From positions 18,137,666 to 18,201,665 of the forward strand of contig OX485807.1 in assembly GCA_950295325.1 (NCBI GenBank): a DNA stretch of 64,000 bases, written 5' to 3'. Below the pieces are notes generated by a model, which searched no databases, was not told the origin of the DNA, and saw only the letters and a list, made by a program, of their open reading frames with translations. A program made the translations under genes and the position numbers. Of this stretch, positions 60,918 to 64,000 are shown piece after piece. The DNA comes from Polytrichum commune (taxonomy: Eukaryota > Streptophyta > Polytrichopsida > Polytrichales > Polytrichaceae). Each line of letters starts with the position of its first letter. Within the stretch, counting starts at the first letter, position 1.

Positions 60918-61619
60918 AATTGAGGAGACTCTACTATACCAGTAAGGGGTTTGACTTACTTGCCTCTTTTGGGGGAAAAATCACTGATCATATTCATGGA
61001 ATAAAACTATGAAACAACGTTGCATTCCTCTACTCCACCTCTGGAAAATATTGCACAAATTTCAAGCCACTCTTTCTGGCCGAATCTTATTGTCACCGTG
61101 TTCCGTCGATGGATTCACCATCATAAGTTTGGCATCTGTCAGGGCAGTTGGTGAGGTTGATTATCCAAGTGATCACCATAGGCAAGTATGAATAATGCTG
61201 GACAGGGAGATTCGCACATCTAAGTGCAGTCCATGTGGAACAAATCCATGATTCTTGTTTTTTGGGTTATGGTTATCAGAGTTCAAGTATCAATACACAT
61301 ATACCCCGTGATGGATCAGTCTATACAGTATGTGCTGCAAGTTCTGTATGCAGGGAGAAGCACTTGCTCAGAACTGTGTGATTATGTTTCGTGGTTCTAT
61401 GAGTGGAGGACTTCATGCAACATAGTGACGTGATATATTCATGAGCGTTTGTTTAGCTGACGATGGGTTTGCAAGGGCACGCATTTGTCCTGATTTGAGG
61501 AAAACAATAAACCCTCGACCCATGTTCATATACTGATGGTAGTGTGAGCCCGTAGTTAATCAAGTAGTGAGGCGGGTCTCTGGGACGATCGATGTGCACA
61601 ACGAGGTTGGTGATTTGTG
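60918..61619. other. Upstream region of the phosphatase gene, nothing recognised
   Basis: No clear TATA box or known motif was picked out. It presumably contains the promoter and leader of the gene that starts at 61620 or 61680. Confidence 0.35.
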
Positions 61620-61679
61620 ATGATAGGCGGTGGTCGGATTAGGAGAGGAAGTGGCTGCTGCGCAGGGATTCAGGCGGTG

Positions 61680-63331
61680 ATGTTGCACATTTGGATCACA
61701 AGTTTATACCTAAATATCGTATGTTTCCATCTATATGAAGGAGCTGCTGCTTCCGACACTGCCGGGCTGCCTAATATTAGTAATTATGTGCGACCTCCGG
61801 CGGGTCACACTGTAATGCCGGTGCAAATGCTTGCTGGCCTTGCACAAGCGACTGAACCCGATCAGGTATTACCTATTACATTCTCAGTGTGCGATTTTAA
61901 GTTGATTCATTCTTGTGGGTTTAGGTAAGGCTATGTGAATCACATTCAAAAGTTATACTCATCTGTGTACAGGGCCATTACTATTTACATATTGAGTATG
62001 CGATTTCATCACGGTATTTCTTGTAGGTTTAGGTGAGGCTATGTCGATGATCCCGGATATTGGAGCTTGCTGTCAATTCCAAGTAGCTAGCCTATTCTCG
62101 GAGGTGAGGAAGATTGTGGGAATCCTATAATAGAAGTAGGGAAATTGCTCTCGGACCACCCCATATTAGAAGCGGTGAATCACTTTCAACAGATATCTTG
62201 ATGATCTGTGTATGTCATGGTCAGTACTAACATTCTCAGTATGCAGTTTCACTTTGATTCTTGTTTGGGAGTAGGGGCTATGGTCTCGGATGGAATTTTC
62301 TGCTAATTATTCCAAGCAGTCCATTCTCGGAGGTGAGAAGGATTGTGATGAATCCTATGTAAGAAGTAGGGACATTTCTCTTGGATGATCACCTGTAAGA
62401 AGCTGTGAATCATAATCAAAAGATGTATTGGTCTCTGTACATGCCCATGGAATCGTCGAGGGTGTTGTAATTTATGACAGTCTTGATGATATATGATGTC
62501 ATCGAACATAGTCTACAGACGAAATGGAAACCGTAGAAGATTTAAACGACATGCTGCATCTACAGTGCAGTTTTTACCCCAAGAGCTGCGACAGAATGAA
62601 ACTAAACGAAGTTTTTGCTTAGGTTCTAAAACACTTTTCGAATTCTGGCGGCATGAGCGAGGTGTCAATATTTTATACGAGCAGGATGAGCAGGATTGAA
62701 GTATAAGGTGTATTGTGGTGCAGGGAAATATCTTCCCAGTTCTCGATCACCGAAGAATTTCACCAATGGGTTCTATACCGAGTGTAATGTCACTGTTTGA
62801 GACATTATCAACACAGACATGCCTTCTTAGGTGGAAATCACATATCAGTGTCTATCCTGTGACAATTCTAGCGACATTTCCGATAAGAACGAATGTCAGT
62901 TGTTGACAAATACTAATGTTATTCTGGGGTTATTCTCGAAACCAGAATCGTAGGAGTTGATATTTTAGTGAGAGATTCATCCACGCGCGCATCAAGATGC
63001 AACAATCAATTAATAAATTTATCTCAGGTGCATGTGTCATTGGCAGGGCCGAAGCATATGAAAGTGTCATGGATGGCCTACGACAGCAATGTCACCTCCA
63101 CAGTGGAGTATGGCACCGAAGCAGGCAACCTTGGGGAGATTAGCACCATGGGTGTCACCAAAACCTACAGATTCTTGTGGTACAGTTCAGGATGGATGCA
63201 CCATGTGGTGTTGGGACCTCTTCGTGACAGCACGACCTACTTCTATCGATGCGGTGGATTCGGTCCAGTGTTGAACTTCACCACGCCTCCTCCTCCCGGA
63301 CCCAATGTTTCTGTCAAGTTTGCTGTTGTAG
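61680..63331 (+). CDS. Purple acid phosphatase, 5' part (runs off the window)
   Basis: Metallophosphoesterases of this family hydrolyse phosphate esters and are usually secreted or vacuolar. Exon 1 ends at 61865 and exon 2 is 63028-63331, joined in phase 0. The next exon lies beyond 64000. The preferred start, 61680, gives a signal-peptide-like N terminus (MLHIWITSLYLNIVCFHLYE, then GAAAS); an upstream in-frame ATG at 61620 would add 20 residues. Exon 1 carries YVRPPAGHTVMP. Exon 2 is the N-terminal fibronectin-like domain: QVHVSLAGPKHMKVSW, STVEYGTEAGNLGE, WMHHVVLGPLRDSTTYFYRC, and GGFGPVLNFTTPPPPGP. It ends VKFAVVG, right at the first metal-binding GDxG motif. The metal-ligand motifs would be downstream, so activity cannot be judged. 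It resembles the plant PAP18/20/22 group. Confidence 0.9.
61870..62460. repeat. Tandem repeats in phosphatase intron 1
   Basis: A unit containing ACATTCTCAGTGTGCGATTT, GTAGGTTTAGGTGAGGCTAT, CATTCTCGGAGGTGAG, GAAGTAGGG and GAATCA-AATCAAAAG is present in two fuller and one or two partial copies. Starts fall near 61870, 61980 and 62225. Confidence 0.7.
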
Positions 63332-63420
63332 GTAATTGCTCATAGCTCATGATCTCTGAACCCCACAAATATGGATGCATTAACTTATCCCCATGCATAT
63401 TTTCTAATTATATGTCAGGT

Positions 63421-64000
63421 TTGCAATTGTGAAATGGTGCCATTAAAGAACTGCATTCGGTCCGATTGAAACTCTGCAGACATCAGTGAAGGGCTAGGGT
63501 TATAGTTGATAGTCTTCATAGATATTGACACTTTGCTACGAACTGGGATCAAGAGAGTGAATTATTGTTGTGTGGCACAAGCGATTAGAGTTCGAAGATT
63601 ATGTTGTTGTAGGTTGGTCATGACTGATCATCTTAGAACCTTCAAAATGTGGATACATTTACTATCCCCATTTACAATTCCTTCTATGTCCTTGCAATTG
63701 AGCAATGACGCTATTATTAGAGGACTGCGGGGTGGTCGAAACTCTGCAGACATCCATGAAGGGGGTTATGGTTGATACTCTGCATTACCATAGGTATTGA
63801 AACTTTGCTACAAACTAGGATCAAGAGAGTGAAATGTTGTTGTTTGCCATAGGTGACACTAATTTGCTACGACCTGGGATTAAGAAAGTGATTGTTATGT
63901 GATTTAGTAAAATGTAAATGCACTTCCTTGCATGTCCTTGTAGTTGTGATGAAATGGCAGTAGAGGACTGCGGTCCGAAATTCTGCAGATATCAACGAAG
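63421..64000. repeat. Tandem repeats in phosphatase intron 2
   Basis: Units near 63421, 63694 and 63943 share GCAATTGTGAAATGG-type starts, GAGGACTGCGG, AAACTCTGCAGACATC and, further on, TTTGCTACGAACTGGGATCA with AGAGAGTGAA. An extra partial copy lies at about 63850. The array runs to the window edge. Confidence 0.75.

Noticed and set aside
1-64000. CRISPR arrays, operons, bacterial-type systems
   Set aside because: Introns, plant gene families and eukaryotic transposons show nuclear plant DNA; the tandem repeats lack the regular repeat-spacer pattern.

Overview
The window is nuclear DNA of a land plant. It has spliced genes with GT-AG introns, plant-type protein families, telo-box and G-box promoter motifs, and a large load of small inverted-repeat transposons and transposase relics. 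The lineage cannot be fixed from the sequence. The many 5' leader introns and a pogo/Tigger-type transposase relic would suit a non-seed plant, but that is only a guess.

Four protein-coding genes can be rebuilt exon by exon. (1) RPL29 (eL29) on the minus strand at 27259-27680 encodes 63 aa in two coding exons, with a leader intron and telo-boxes upstream. (2) ADA2, the transcriptional adaptor of histone acetyltransferase complexes, is on the minus strand at 30376-35309. It has 13 coding exons and 635 aa, with ZZ, SANT and SWIRM domains in order. (3) A triple CCCH zinc-finger protein is on the plus strand at 45224-48304, with three coding exons and 722 aa; its spliced non-coding leader may start near 39 kb. 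(4) The first two coding exons of a purple acid phosphatase lie on the plus strand from 61680, and the gene runs off the right edge. A possible fifth transcription unit with one good intron lies at about 24.9-27.0 kb.

Layout: 1-27 kb is gene-poor. It holds MITEs, minisatellites, two PIF/Harbinger transposase relics (8-9.5 kb and 18-18.8 kb), a trihelix/Myb-like relic (about 11 kb), a Ty1/copia gag relic (19.5-20.5 kb) and a very strong hairpin cluster (13.9-14.1 kb). 27-35.5 kb holds RPL29 and ADA2. 35.5-39 kb is made of inverted and direct repeats, including a MITE whose paralogous empty site is also present. 39-48.6 kb is the CCCH gene. 49-61 kb is again repeat-rich, with a pogo relic, a tRNA-derived SINE candidate, a Harbinger-type MITE with TTA target duplications, a tandem triplication and several foldback elements. 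61.6-64 kb is the phosphatase gene, with tandem repeats in its introns.

The four genes are unrelated housekeeping or regulatory genes on both strands and do not form a cluster. The most informative non-genic signal is the transposon record. Harbinger relics and a MITE share termini and TTA duplications. A family of MITEs shares a TATTTAGTGT terminus. A large foldback element has single arms scattered over 45 kb.
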